Shown here: positions 47,660-56,616 of the stretch, one piece after another | Numbering within the stretch: the first letter of the stretch is position 1 | How the letters are laid out: every line of letters starts with the position of its first letter | From: Synechococcus sp. WH 5701 | Lineage (GTDB): Bacteria; Cyanobacteriota; Cyanobacteriia; PCC-6307; Cyanobiaceae | Length of the DNA stretch: 64,000 bases | Direction of reading: 5' to 3' | NCBI RefSeq assembly: GCF_000153045.1 | Contig: NZ_CH724160.1 | Coordinates: forward strand, 186,001 to 250,000 | Notes under the pieces: generated by a model | The model's input: the letters and a program-made list of their open reading frames with translations, nothing else | The model's database searches: none | What the model was told of the DNA's origin: nothing | Position numbers and translations under genes: made by a program

Positions 47660-50053
47660 ATGAGCTTCCTCGCCGGCCTCAACGACGCCCAGCGGCGGGC
47701 AGTCGATCACCACAACGGCCCCCTGCTGGTGGTGGCCGGGGCTGGCAGCGGCAAGACCAGGGCCCTCACCCACCGCATCGCCCATCTGATCGGCCACCAC
47801 GGCGTCGATCCCCATCAGCTGCTGGCGGTCACCTTCACCAACAAGGCGGCACGGGAGATGAAGGAGCGGCTGGAGCTGCTGCTGGCCCAGCGGCTGGCCG
47901 GCAGCCAGTTCGGCCAGCCCTTCAGCACCCTGCAGCCCCAGCAGCAGCGGCAGCTGCGCAACCGCATCTACCGGGAGGTGACCAAGGAGCTCTGGATCGG
48001 CACCTTCCACGCCCTGTTCGCGCGGCTGCTGCGCTTCGACATCGACAAGTACAAGGATCCGGAAGGGCTCACCTGGACCCGCCAGTTCTCCATCTACGAC
48101 GAATCCGACGCCCAGACCCTGGTCAAGGAGATCGTCACCCAGGAGCTGGGGCTCGACCCCAAGCGCTTCGAGCCCAAGAAGGTGCGCTGGGCGATCAGCA
48201 ACGCCAAGAACCAGGGCTGGCTGCCGGATGTGATGGAGGCGAAGGCCGAGGGGATGCGTGGCCGCAAGGAGGCCGAGGCCTACCGGCTCTACCGCCGTGC
48301 CCTGGCCGCCAACAACGCCCTCGACTTTGACGACCTGCTGTTGCTGCCAGTGCAACTGCTGCAGAGCAACGAGCAGGTGCGCCACTACTGGCACGGCCGC
48401 TTCCGCCATGTGCTGGTGGATGAGTACCAGGACACCAACCGCACCCAGTACGACCTGATCAAGCTGCTGGTGACGGGCGGCCGCGACCCCGAGACCTTCA
48501 ACGACTGGGGCGGGCGCTCGGTGTTCGTCGTGGGCGACGCCGACCAGAGCATCTACAGCTTCCGGGCAGCTGATTTCACGATCCTGATGGGCTTCCAGGA
48601 CGACTTCGGCGACCGGGCCAGCGACGAGGACACCCGCACGATGGTGAAGCTGGAGGAGAACTACCGCTCCACCGCCACGATCCTGGAGGCGGCCAACGCC
48701 CTGATCGCCCACAACAGCGAGCGCATCGACAAGGTGCTGCGCCCCACCCGCGGCGAAGGCGAGCTGATCACCCTCACCCGCTGCGACGACGAGATCGCCG
48801 AGGCCGAGGCGGTGGTTCACCGGCTGCGAATGCTCGAGGCGGCCCACCCCGAGCTGAGCTGGGGCGACATGGCAATCCTTTACCGCACCAATGCCCAGAG
48901 CCGGGCGATGGAGGAGTCGCTGGTGCGCTGGGGCATCCCCTACATCGTGGTGGGCGGGCTGCGCTTCTACGACCGGCGCGAGATCAAGGACGTGCTCGCC
49001 TACCTGCGGCTGCTGGTCAATCCGGCCGACAGCGTCAGCTTGTTGAGAGTGCTGAACGTTCCGCGCCGCGGCATCGGCAAGACCACCGTGCAGCGCCTCA
49101 GCGATGCCTCCGCCCAGCTGGGACTGCCGCTGTGGGAGGTGGTGAACGATGCGGAGGCCGTGCGCTCCCTGGCCGGTCGCTCCGCCAAGGGGCTGCTGCA
49201 GTTCAGCGAACTGATCAGTGATCTCAGCGGCCGCATCCAGGACGCGCCCCCAGCGGAGCTGGTGCAGCGGGTGATGGAGCAGAGCGGCTACCTGGCCGAA
49301 CTGATCACCGAAGGCACCGATGAGGCCGAGGAGCGGCGGCGCAACCTGCAGGAACTGGTGAACGCCGCCCTGCAATACCAGGAAGAGAACGAGGAGGGGT
49401 CGCTGGAGGGTTTCCTGGCCTCCGCCGCCCTGGCCAGCGACGCCGACAGCAAGGACACCGCCGCCGACCGCGTCACCCTGATGACCCTGCACGCCAGCAA
49501 GGGGCTGGAGTTTCCGGTGGTCTGCCTGGTGGGGCTGGAGCAGGGGCTGTTCCCCAGCTACCGCTCCCTGGAGGATCCCTCCGCCCTGGAGGAGGAGCGG
49601 CGCCTCTGCTACGTGGGCATCACCCGCGCCAAGGAGCGGCTGTTCCTCTCCCACGCCAGTGAGCGGCGGCTGTGGGGCGGCATGCGCGAGCCGGCGGTGC
49701 CGTCGGTGTTCCTGTCGGAGCTGCCGCCTGAGCTGGTGCAGGGCGACATCCCCCAGAGCGGTGGCGCCGCCATCCGGCGGGAGCAGCGGCTGGATCGCCT
49801 CACCCGGGTGGACCGCGAGGAGAGCCAGCGGGTGGCCGCCGGCGGCAGCGCTTCGGCCCCCACCAATGCGGTGAGGCGCCGGGCGCCGGCGCGGGCCTGG
49901 TCCATCGGCGATCAGTTGCGCCACGCCAGCTTCGGCGACGGCACGATCACCCACCTGTTCGGCAGCGGCGAGAAGATCTCGATCGCGGTGAAGTTCGAGG
50001 GCATGGGCCCGAAGATCCTCGATCCGCGCCTGGCCCCGATCGAGCCCCTGTGA
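47660..50053 (+). CDS. pcrA: UvrD/PcrA family DNA helicase
   Basis: Superfamily I 3'-5' DNA helicase of repair and replication restart; 797 residues. Motifs in order: Walker A VVAGAGSGKTRALTHRIAHL, AVTFTNKAAREMKERL, GTFHALFARLLRFDIDKY, Walker B LVDEYQDTNRTQYDLIK, VVGDADQSIYSFRAADFTIL, ENYRSTATILEAAN, TLHASKGLEFPVVCLVGLEQ and VGITRAKERLFLSHA. The C-terminus has the PcrA/UvrD-type beta domain (HASFGDGTITHLFGSGEKIS). The last four bases (GTGA) overlap the next gene start. pcrA and uvrD are equally suitable names. Confidence 0.95.
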   Translation: MSFLAGLNDAQRRAVDHHNGPLLVVAGAGSGKTRALTHRIAHLIGHHGVDPHQLLAVTFTNKAAREMKERLELLLAQRLAGSQFGQPFSTLQPQQQRQLRNRIYREVTKELWIGTFHALFARLLRFDIDKYKDPEGLTWTRQFSIYDESDAQTLVKEIVTQELGLDPKRFEPKKVRWAISNAKNQGWLPDVMEAKAEGMRGRKEAEAYRLYRRALAANNALDFDDLLLLPVQLLQSNEQVRHYWHGRFRHVLVDEYQDTNRTQYDLIKLLVTGGRDPETFNDWGGRSVFVVGDADQSIYSFRAADFTILMGFQDDFGDRASDEDTRTMVKLEENYRSTATILEAANALIAHNSERIDKVLRPTRGEGELITLTRCDDEIAEAEAVVHRLRMLEAAHPELSWGDMAILYRTNAQSRAMEESLVRWGIPYIVVGGLRFYDRREIKDVLAYLRLLVNPADSVSLLRVLNVPRRGIGKTTVQRLSDASAQLGLPLWEVVNDAEAVRSLAGRSAKGLLQFSELISDLSGRIQDAPPAELVQRVMEQSGYLAELITEGTDEAEERRRNLQELVNAALQYQEENEEGSLEGFLASAALASDADSKDTAADRVTLMTLHASKGLEFPVVCLVGLEQGLFPSYRSLEDPSALEEERRLCYVGITRAKERLFLSHASERRLWGGMREPAVPSVFLSELPPELVQGDIPQSGGAAIRREQRLDRLTRVDREESQRVAAGGSASAPTNAVRRRAPARAWSIGDQLRHASFGDGTITHLFGSGEKISIAVKFEGMGPKILDPRLAPIEPL

Positions 50054-51132
50054 GCCCGCCTCCCAGGGTGCTGGTGCTCAGCGGAGGGCTGATCCACCTG
50101 GCCAACCAACTGGCGGTAGTGCTGGAGCGGCCGGAGCTGCGCGGCGGTGCCGCGGAGATTTCCGTGCTGCTCACCGGGGCCATCACCTGGGATCCCCTGC
50201 GCCTGGCCGAGCAGCACAGGGCGATCGAGCGCTGGCTGGAGCAGCTGCGCCAGCTGGATTCCCAGCGGCTGGCCTCCGTGCAGCTGATCCGGAAGCCGGA
50301 AACCCTCGAGCCGGGCACCTTCGACCTGGCCTGCCTCAACAACCAGTGGCAGCAGGTGCAGCGGGACCCCTGCGAGCAGCTGGAGATCCCCACCTGGCTG
50401 ATCTGCGGCGATGGACTGGGCCTTTACTACCGCTGTGCCCGCGAGCTGAAGGCGATCCCACCCAGCCTGCTCAACCTGCCGATCCGGGAGCCTGGCCGGC
50501 GGGTGCACACCGCGCTCGTAGGGGCCCAACCGTGCTGGCACCGTCCCCATGGGCCGATCGACCCGGTGCCGCTCGGCACCCGGGCGCGGCTGTTCGAAGC
50601 CCTGGTGGCGAGCTTCAGTGAGGCCTGCAAGCCGTTCGTCGAGGACTGCCTGGCGGCCACCCGGCCGGACCGTGCGCTCTGGCTTTGCTCCCTGCCCAAC
50701 CTGGCCCATCAGTTCCCGGGGACGCGTCTGCCGCCGGAGCTGCTCGGGGCCTGGATCGACCAGCTGCCGGGCTTCGATCCGTCGCTGGATCGCCTGCTGC
50801 TGATCGAGCACCCCAAGGCACCGACCGCCGGAAGCCTCGGGTCCGAACCACCCCCCGGGGTGGTTGCCGTGTTGCGCAGCGCCGTGCCGGTGGAGGTGCT
50901 GGTGCGGGCTCTGGAGCGGGCGGCACCCGGACGGCGCCTGGTGGTGGCCGGCCTCACCTCAGCGCTCTATGGCGTCCGCAGCCTGAGCGGCGCCGAGGTG
51001 GTCTGGCTCGGCCTTCGGCCCCTCTGGACCCACAACCCCCGCTACCGGCGCCATCCCCTGGAATTCCTGCATCGCCTGGTGCGGGTGCGGCGCATGGCCT
51101 GGCTCACCCGACGTCTGGTGACCCCGTGCTGA
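50050..51132 (+). CDS. putative sialyltransferase-like protein (GDG and HP motifs)
   Basis: A 360-residue protein whose GTG overlaps the helicase stop. It begins RVLVLSGGLIHLANQLAVVL and has TWLICGDGLGLYYRCARELK (a variant of the D/E-D/E-G motif), RLLLIEHPKAPTAG (HP motif) and VVAGLTSALYGVRSLSGAEV. The order and spacing of these motifs resemble the protein at 41983-42867 and polysialyltransferase/GT52-like enzymes. The function may be transfer of a nine- or eight-carbon acidic sugar; this is inference. It is not related to the helicase in function. Its stop overlaps the cca start by 7 bases. Confidence 0.6.
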   Translation: MSPPPRVLVLSGGLIHLANQLAVVLERPELRGGAAEISVLLTGAITWDPLRLAEQHRAIERWLEQLRQLDSQRLASVQLIRKPETLEPGTFDLACLNNQWQQVQRDPCEQLEIPTWLICGDGLGLYYRCARELKAIPPSLLNLPIREPGRRVHTALVGAQPCWHRPHGPIDPVPLGTRARLFEALVASFSEACKPFVEDCLAATRPDRALWLCSLPNLAHQFPGTRLPPELLGAWIDQLPGFDPSLDRLLLIEHPKAPTAGSLGSEPPPGVVAVLRSAVPVEVLVRALERAAPGRRLVVAGLTSALYGVRSLSGAEVVWLGLRPLWTHNPRYRRHPLEFLHRLVRVRRMAWLTRRLVTPC

Positions 51133-52448
51133 TCCAGCTCGACCCCCCGCTGCGGCGGGCGCTGCTGCTGGTGGTCGAAGCCGCTGCCCCCCTGCGTGTG
51201 GCCCTGGTGGGCGGGGCCGTGCGGGATCTGCTCCTGCACAGGGTTCACAGGGATCCCTGGCGGGGTCTGCCCGACCTCGACCTGGTGGTCGAGCAACCCG
51301 GGTCCGAACCCGGGACGCCGGCCGCCCACCGCATCGCCCGCCTGCTGGCCGAGCTGCTGGGCCACAACCTGCGCCGATGCCAGCTGCATGAGGAGTTCGG
51401 CACCGCCGAACTGGACATCGACGGGGTGCTGCTGGATCTGGCCACCGCCCGGCGGGAGTGGTACGCGGAACCCGGCGCCAATCCCAGCGTCAGTTATGGC
51501 TCCCTGGCCGATGACCTGGCCCGCCGCGATCTGAGCATCAACGCCATCGCCCTGCTGCTGGATGCCGAGCAGCTGGAGCAGGCCGAGGCGGCCCACGCCG
51601 ACGTCCTCGAAAGTCAGCTGCTGGACCCCTTCGGCGGCCGTGAGGATCTGGCGGCCCGGCGCCTGCGCTTCCTACATGGGCACAGCCTTCAGGACGATCC
51701 CACCCGGATCGTGCGGGCGGCCCGCTACAGCGCCCGGCTGGGCCTGGAGCTGGCCCCCGAGGCCCTTGCACAGTGGCATCACACCCTGGCGGCCTGGCCC
51801 TGGCGCCGGGGTAAGGCCAACCCCAGCGGCAGTCCGGGTGTGCCCCCCTCCCTCGGCAGCCGCCTGCGCAAGGAGCTGGAGCTGCTGCTCGGACGCGAGC
51901 CATGGCCGCGGGCCCTGGAGCTGCTGCAGCAGTGGCAGGCCCTGGAGCTGCTGGATTCCGGCCTCCAGCACGACCGGACCTGGCGGCGGCGGCTGCACTG
52001 GGCCCAGCGGCTGCTGGCCCTGGCGCAGTTGCCGCCCTGGCCTTCGGAGCAGTGGTTGATGCTGGCGCTGCTGGCCCCCCTGGCGGATCCCCTGGCCCTG
52101 GGCGACCAGCTGCAGCTGCCCCATCGCAGCCAGCTGACCCTGCGCGGGCTGGTGCGGCTGCGCCACTGGCTCGCGGAGCCCGGCCTTGAGCCAGGCGTCA
52201 GCCCGGCGCAGCTGAGCCTGGCGCTGGAGCGGGGGGGGCTGACGCCCGAGGCGGTGATCCTGGCGCTGGTGAGCGGGCCGCCTGGTGTCTGGCGGCGGGG
52301 GCTGCTGCGCTGGTTGCTGCGCTGGCGCTCCCTGGCCTCCCCCACCAGTGCCCGGCAGCTGATGGAGGCGGGATACCCCGCCGGACCAGCCCTGGGGGAA
52401 AAGCTGCGCGAGTTGCGCAGTGAGTGTCTCGATCAAGAGCGCTGGTGA
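51126..52448 (+). CDS. cca: CCA tRNA nucleotidyltransferase / poly(A) polymerase family
   Basis: Adds or repairs the tRNA 3' CCA end. I use the GTG at 51126 (VLIQLDPPLRRALLLVVEAA), giving 440 residues; the frame is open far upstream but that part is inside the previous gene. Motifs: RVALVGGAVRDLLLH, LPDLDLVVEQP (the DxD), ARRDLSINAIAL and RRLRFLHGHSLQDDPTRIVR with AARYSARLGLEL. The C-terminal half is leucine-rich helices and longer than in bacterial CCA enzymes. Whether it is a full CCA enzyme or an A-adder cannot be told from motifs alone. Confidence 0.92.
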   Translation: MLIQLDPPLRRALLLVVEAAAPLRVALVGGAVRDLLLHRVHRDPWRGLPDLDLVVEQPGSEPGTPAAHRIARLLAELLGHNLRRCQLHEEFGTAELDIDGVLLDLATARREWYAEPGANPSVSYGSLADDLARRDLSINAIALLLDAEQLEQAEAAHADVLESQLLDPFGGREDLAARRLRFLHGHSLQDDPTRIVRAARYSARLGLELAPEALAQWHHTLAAWPWRRGKANPSGSPGVPPSLGSRLRKELELLLGREPWPRALELLQQWQALELLDSGLQHDRTWRRRLHWAQRLLALAQLPPWPSEQWLMLALLAPLADPLALGDQLQLPHRSQLTLRGLVRLRHWLAEPGLEPGVSPAQLSLALERGGLTPEAVILALVSGPPGVWRRGLLRWLLRWRSLASPTSARQLMEAGYPAGPALGEKLRELRSECLDQERW

Positions 52449-52461
52449 AGCCGGGGCCCGC

Positions 52462-53688
52462 TCACCAGCGCACCTGCCAGGGCCAGCGGTCGGGCACGCA
52501 GAGAAAGCCGTCGTTGTGACCGCAATCGAAGCCGGCGGAGGGGAGGATGCGACCCTCGAACCAGTACTGGAACGTGACGTAGAGCGCTGGGATGACACAC
52601 CAGTGGGCGTCGTAGTGGTTCAGCCAGATCAGGAAGCTGATCAGGAGCAGGAAGGCCACGCTGTCAGCCAGGCGGCTGGTCACCTGCGGCAGCCACTGGT
52701 GGGTGACCGAGGCCTGGATCAGCAGATAGCCCACCCCGAAGACCAACAGCAGCCGGGTCTGATCGCAGCGCAGCAACTGCAGGGGCGAGAGGCGCTTCTG
52801 GGCGCAGGCCAGCAGGAAGCCCAGGGTCAGGGCACGCTGCAGACGGCCCACGATTTTGCGGATCGAATAATCACTGAAATAGGCATCGGAGGAGTAATCC
52901 AGAAGCCGTCGTAAAGCCGTGACCCCCACCAGGGCGATCAGGCCCCCACCAGCAAGCACCAGCAACAGCACCAACCAGCGCCGCCTGCCGGCGAGTGCCC
53001 AGAACCTTCGGCAGCGCCCGACCGCCAGGGCCGTCGATTCCGGCAGGCGCATCGCCAGGGGGGTGAGGCTGATCAACAAATTCCAGATGATGGTGCTGTG
53101 GGTGAGCGCTGAGAGGATCACCCCCAGTCCCAGCCAGAGACGCCCGGGGCGGAACTGCCGAGCCGCCCAGAGCATCAGCGGCAGCAGCAGCAGCACCGCC
53201 AGGGCCTGACGGCTGTGGGCGTTCTGCATGAAGCCCCGCAGCATCGGGCTGCAGCAGATCAGCAGGCTCCACCAGCCGCCCCAGGAGGGCACCCTCCAGG
53301 CCCAGGCCATCAGCAGCGGAGCCGCCGCATATCCAGTAGCCACCAGGCCATGGACCGCCGCCATGCGGTATGGCAGCAGCAACAGCAACGGCCGCAGCAG
53401 GCGCCAGAGGGGCTCCGGTGGTCCCCGCTCCGGATCAACCGCCATGTAATGGGAAAAGCGGGTGGTGTCGCTGTTGCCCCAGCTGCCCAGGGTGAAGAAC
53501 ACCAGCACCAGCAGCAGCAGCACCCCGGCGGCAGACCACCACAGCCGTGGCCGCTGGCGGGCCCCGGCCAGGTGCATCAGCAACGCGATCACCACCTGAG
53601 CCAGGAACAGGGCACCCATCAGCCCTGGGGCCTGGGTGACCTGGTCGATCCGGAAGGGAGCGTCGAGCGGAAAGGCCGCAGGCAGCAT
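52462..53688 (-). CDS. EpsG-like polytopic membrane protein, paralog 1
   Basis: A 408-residue membrane protein with about ten to eleven helices and a short soluble end (FLCVPDRWPWQVRW). It resembles EpsG/Wzy-type polysaccharide polymerases: FFTLGSWGNSDTTRFSHYMA, VHGLVATGYAAAPLLMAWAW, LLICCSPMLRGFMQNAHSRQ. It is a clear paralog of the next gene (shared FFTLGSWGNSDTT, CCSPxLRxFxQN and the CVPDRWPWQ-type end). Its ATG overlaps that gene's stop (TGATG). Repeating-unit polymerisation is the favoured role. No catalytic residue can be assigned. Confidence 0.78.
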   Translation of the reverse strand: MLPAAFPLDAPFRIDQVTQAPGLMGALFLAQVVIALLMHLAGARQRPRLWWSAAGVLLLLVLVFFTLGSWGNSDTTRFSHYMAVDPERGPPEPLWRLLRPLLLLLPYRMAAVHGLVATGYAAAPLLMAWAWRVPSWGGWWSLLICCSPMLRGFMQNAHSRQALAVLLLLPLMLWAARQFRPGRLWLGLGVILSALTHSTIIWNLLISLTPLAMRLPESTALAVGRCRRFWALAGRRRWLVLLLVLAGGGLIALVGVTALRRLLDYSSDAYFSDYSIRKIVGRLQRALTLGFLLACAQKRLSPLQLLRCDQTRLLLVFGVGYLLIQASVTHQWLPQVTSRLADSVAFLLLISFLIWLNHYDAHWCVIPALYVTFQYWFEGRILPSAGFDCGHNDGFLCVPDRWPWQVRW

Positions 53689-54911
53689 CAGCGTGAGGGG
53701 AGATCCCAGTAGCGGATCTGCCAGGGCCAGCGATCAGGAATGCAGAGGAAGTTGTCGTCCAGGCCGCAGGTGAGTTGCCGCGAGGGCAGAAGACGCTCCA
53801 TCAGCCAGTAATCGAGCGTGACAAACAAGGCTGGCAGCACCGCCCAATGGCATTGGTAACGGTTCAACCAGGCCAGATACACCACCAATAGGAATAAGCC
53901 CACCACATCGGCCAGGCGACTGGTGATCTGCGGGAACCATACGGCCTGCACCGACCACTGCATCAGGTGATAGAGCAGGCCGAACAGGATCAACTGACGG
54001 GTGACACCGCAGCGCAGCAAAGTTCGCCAGCTCAGCCGGCGCCACCAGCAGGTGAGCAGCACCCCCAGCAGCATCGCCGCCTGCAGCCTTCCCACCGCCT
54101 GATCAAGGGGGTACTTGTTGAAATAACTCTCCTGCTGGATGTAGCTCCCCAGCTTCTCCAGCGCCGTGGGCAGGGCCAGACCCACCAGCAGCACCAGGCC
54201 TGCGCCCAGGGCCAGTAGAGCAACAACGCCAGCGGGCCTGAGCAGCCTTGGCCTGAGCGGCATCTGCGGGCGCAGCAACGCCAGCCTGGGGAGAAGCGCG
54301 AGCGCCAGGGAGCCAGCGAAGGCGGTGTGCATCGTGAGGGAGAGCAGGGCGGCGAGGGCGGCCCAGCGCCGCCGCAGCGGTGCCAATCGGCCAGCCCAGA
54401 GCAGAAGGGGCACCAACAACAGCGTGGCCAGGGCCTGACGGCTGACACCGTTCTGAAGAAAATTGCGCAGCAGTGGGCTGCAGCAGAGCAACAGGCTCCA
54501 CCAGCCTGCCCAGGCCAGGGCCCGCCAGTGCCAGGCCAGCAGCAGCGGCGCCAGGGCGTAGCTGGCCACCACCAGCCCGTGCACCGCCGACATTCGGTAA
54601 GGCAGCCGCACCACCCAGGGGGCCACCAACACCCAGAAGGCCTCTCCCTTGACGCGGGAGAGATCGAAACTGAAGTAGTAGCTCAACTTGGTGGTGTCGC
54701 TGTTGCCCCAGCTGCCCAGGGTGAAGAACAGTCCCACCAGGGCCACCAGGGCCAGGGCCGCCATCCACCAGAAGGCCGCCCGCTGGCGCACGCCTGCCCA
54801 GGCCAGGGCCGTCGCCAGGGCCAGCTGGGCAGCGAAGAGGCCAGCCATCAGCAGCGGCGCCGCCGTGACCTGATCGAGGCGGAACGGAGCAACCGACGGA
54901 AAGGCCAGCAC
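53688..54911 (-). CDS. EpsG-like polytopic membrane protein, paralog 2
   Basis: A 407-residue protein similar along its length to the neighbouring gene: FFTLGSWGNSDTTKLSYYFS, VHGLVVASYALAPLLLAWHW, SLLLCCSPLLRNFLQNGVSR, RLADVVGLFLLVVYLAWLNR and the end FLCIPDRWPWQIRYWDL. About ten helices. Starts at a GTG six bases after the preceding gene. The two look like a recent tandem duplication within a glycan operon, with sequence divergence spread throughout. Confidence 0.78.
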   Translation of the reverse strand: MLAFPSVAPFRLDQVTAAPLLMAGLFAAQLALATALAWAGVRQRAAFWWMAALALVALVGLFFTLGSWGNSDTTKLSYYFSFDLSRVKGEAFWVLVAPWVVRLPYRMSAVHGLVVASYALAPLLLAWHWRALAWAGWWSLLLCCSPLLRNFLQNGVSRQALATLLLVPLLLWAGRLAPLRRRWAALAALLSLTMHTAFAGSLALALLPRLALLRPQMPLRPRLLRPAGVVALLALGAGLVLLVGLALPTALEKLGSYIQQESYFNKYPLDQAVGRLQAAMLLGVLLTCWWRRLSWRTLLRCGVTRQLILFGLLYHLMQWSVQAVWFPQITSRLADVVGLFLLVVYLAWLNRYQCHWAVLPALFVTLDYWLMERLLPSRQLTCGLDDNFLCIPDRWPWQIRYWDLPSR

Positions 54912-54917
54912 AGGGGC

Positions 54918-56042
54918 TCAGGCGGCGGGAGCGGACCGGCGGCGGTCCAGCAACAGATCCCGCAGGGCGGGGACCGGCTGAAGCGCATCGAAGCCCCAGT
55001 AGGGATCAAGCAGACGCCGCACGTTGTCCTGGGAGCCAGGTTCAGCCGACGCCAGCGCCTGCCGCAGCAGAGCGCTCAGGCGCTGGCGTTCGGCCCACTC
55101 GCCGGCCTCCTCCACGGCCTTGGCTCCGGCCAGGGCCGAGAGGTCCTGCTCAGCTTCCGCCTCGATCCAGTGCAGCCGTGCCCCCAGGGCCACCCCATAG
55201 CCGAGGTGGGTACCGAAGGCATTGCTGGCCAGACCATCGCTGAGCTCCAGCAGCGTGCGCATCGCATCGAGGAACCAGGGGTTGGAGCGGTGCCCATTGC
55301 AGGCCACGATCCATTCGGGCGGCAGCGGCAGGCGCTCGGGGTCCTTCCAGTGGCGCAGCCAGATCAGCGAGTGATAACCGCCCGCCTCCATCAGCCCGCG
55401 GACCTCCGCCACACAGCGGCCCAGGTCCATGCGGCGCTCCACCTGATCCCAGCTGTGGGCCAGCACCACCAGCAGGGTTGGACCCAGCTCGGCGCGCAAC
55501 TGGCTGATGGCCTCGGCCTTGAGCAGTGGCCGGGCATAGGCGATCCAGGGGCCGATCGGATGGGCTGGCAGCCCGAAGCGCTCGCGCAGCCAGCGGGCTC
55601 TGAGGGGTCCCATGCAGAGGTAGCCGCGGGTCCAGGGGCGGGGACTCTCGAAGGTGGCCTCACGGCTCACCTTGAGGCCGTGCTCCAGCAGGTGGGGGAG
55701 CGGCGCCCCGATCAACGGCAGGCCCGCATGACGCTTGAGCTGGATGTCGTGGCCGTAATGATGGGAAGAATTCTCCAGCTCGCGCCGGGCCGGGCTGAAG
55801 AACGGCTTGGTGGAGGCCGCAGAGCGGAAGGCATGGCGATCCCAGAGGTCGGCGCTCACCTGGGGAGCGAAGGGCCGCTGGCCGAAGGCCTGATGCACGA
55901 GCCCCCGGTAGGCAGCCAGGCCTTGCCACTCATCCCGGTCCAGCCGCTCCAGCCGGCCGACCGGACCGAGCCGACCGGCCCTCAGGGCCTGGCGCAGGCC
56001 GGCACGCAACCGCTCCCGCAGGCCGGCGAGACGTTCAACCAT
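54918..56042 (-). CDS. unknown protein of surface-glycan clusters
   Basis: A 374-residue soluble protein of unknown function. From the ATG at 56042 (overlapping the kdsC stop by 8 bases) it has ELENSSHHYGHDIQLKRHAG, ARPLLKAEAISQLRAELGPT, IWLRHWKDPERL, WIVACNGHRSNPWFLDAM and LSDGLASNAFGTHLGYGVAL. The last segment is typical of carbohydrate-transfer proteins that form a GT-B-like nucleotide pocket, and I recall similar hypothetical proteins in picocyanobacterial glycan loci. Its place between kdsC and the two EpsG-like genes suggests glycosyl transfer, perhaps of KDO; unproven. Confidence 0.65.
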   Translation of the reverse strand: MVERLAGLRERLRAGLRQALRAGRLGPVGRLERLDRDEWQGLAAYRGLVHQAFGQRPFAPQVSADLWDRHAFRSAASTKPFFSPARRELENSSHHYGHDIQLKRHAGLPLIGAPLPHLLEHGLKVSREATFESPRPWTRGYLCMGPLRARWLRERFGLPAHPIGPWIAYARPLLKAEAISQLRAELGPTLLVVLAHSWDQVERRMDLGRCVAEVRGLMEAGGYHSLIWLRHWKDPERLPLPPEWIVACNGHRSNPWFLDAMRTLLELSDGLASNAFGTHLGYGVALGARLHWIEAEAEQDLSALAGAKAVEEAGEWAERQRLSALLRQALASAEPGSQDNVRRLLDPYWGFDALQPVPALRDLLLDRRRSAPAA

Positions 56043-56616
56043 TGCGGTCACGCCAGCCGACACGGCTCAGCACCCGCCATTCGTCGCGTGCCCGCAGGAT
56101 CGCCTCGGCCAGGGAGCGCACGGCGCCATTGCCGCCGTCGGCAGCGAGCACCGCATCAGCCCGGCGGCGCAGGGGAGCCACGGCATCGGCCGGGCAGAGC
56201 AGCAGGCCAACAGCTGGCCGCACCGCCAGATCGTTGAGGTCGTCACCCACAAAGGCCGTCTGGGAGGCGCTGACGCCCAGGCTGTCCTGAAGCCGCGCCA
56301 GGGCCTCAGGCTTGTCCTTGATGCCGGTGAGGCACTGGCTGATGCCCAGGTAGCGGGCCCGCTGCTCGGTGGCCCCGCTCTTGCCGCCACTGAGCAGCGC
56401 CACCTCCAGTCCCGCCTGCTGCAGCAGGCGGATCCCGAGACCATCACGCACATCGAAGCGCTTGATCACCTCCCCGGATTCCGTCGTCCAGAGCCCCCCG
56501 TCGGTGAGCACCCCATCCACATCCAGCACCAGCAGACGCAGGCCCCTCAGCCGCTCACGCCAACGCCAGGCCAGCAGGGCCGGCTGGCGCAAGGGCCAGG
56601 CCAGGGACCCGCTCAC
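56035..56616 (-). CDS. kdsC: 3-deoxy-manno-octulosonate-8-phosphatase
   Basis: HAD-superfamily phosphatase removing phosphate from KDO-8-P. The GTG at 56616 overlaps the kdsA stop (GTGA) and gives 193 residues. Family motifs: [14 protein letters not shown] (nucleophilic Asp), [51 protein letters not shown] and [20 protein letters not shown]. The open frame extends into kdsA, but only the short start makes sense. Confidence 0.93.
   Translation of the reverse strand: MSGSLAWPLRQPALLAWRWRERLRGLRLLVLDVDGVLTDGGLWTTESGEVIKRFDVRDGLGIRLLQQAGLEVALLSGGKSGATEQRARYLGISQCLTGIKDKPEALARLQDSLGVSASQTAFVGDDLNDLAVRPAVGLLLCPADAVAPLRRRADAVLAADGGNGAVRSLAEAILRARDEWRVLSRVGWRDRNG

Noticed and set aside
47603-49954. 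783-residue minus-strand frame opposite the helicase gene
   Set aside because: Antisense of all helicase motifs; composition is that of a GC-skewed shadow frame.
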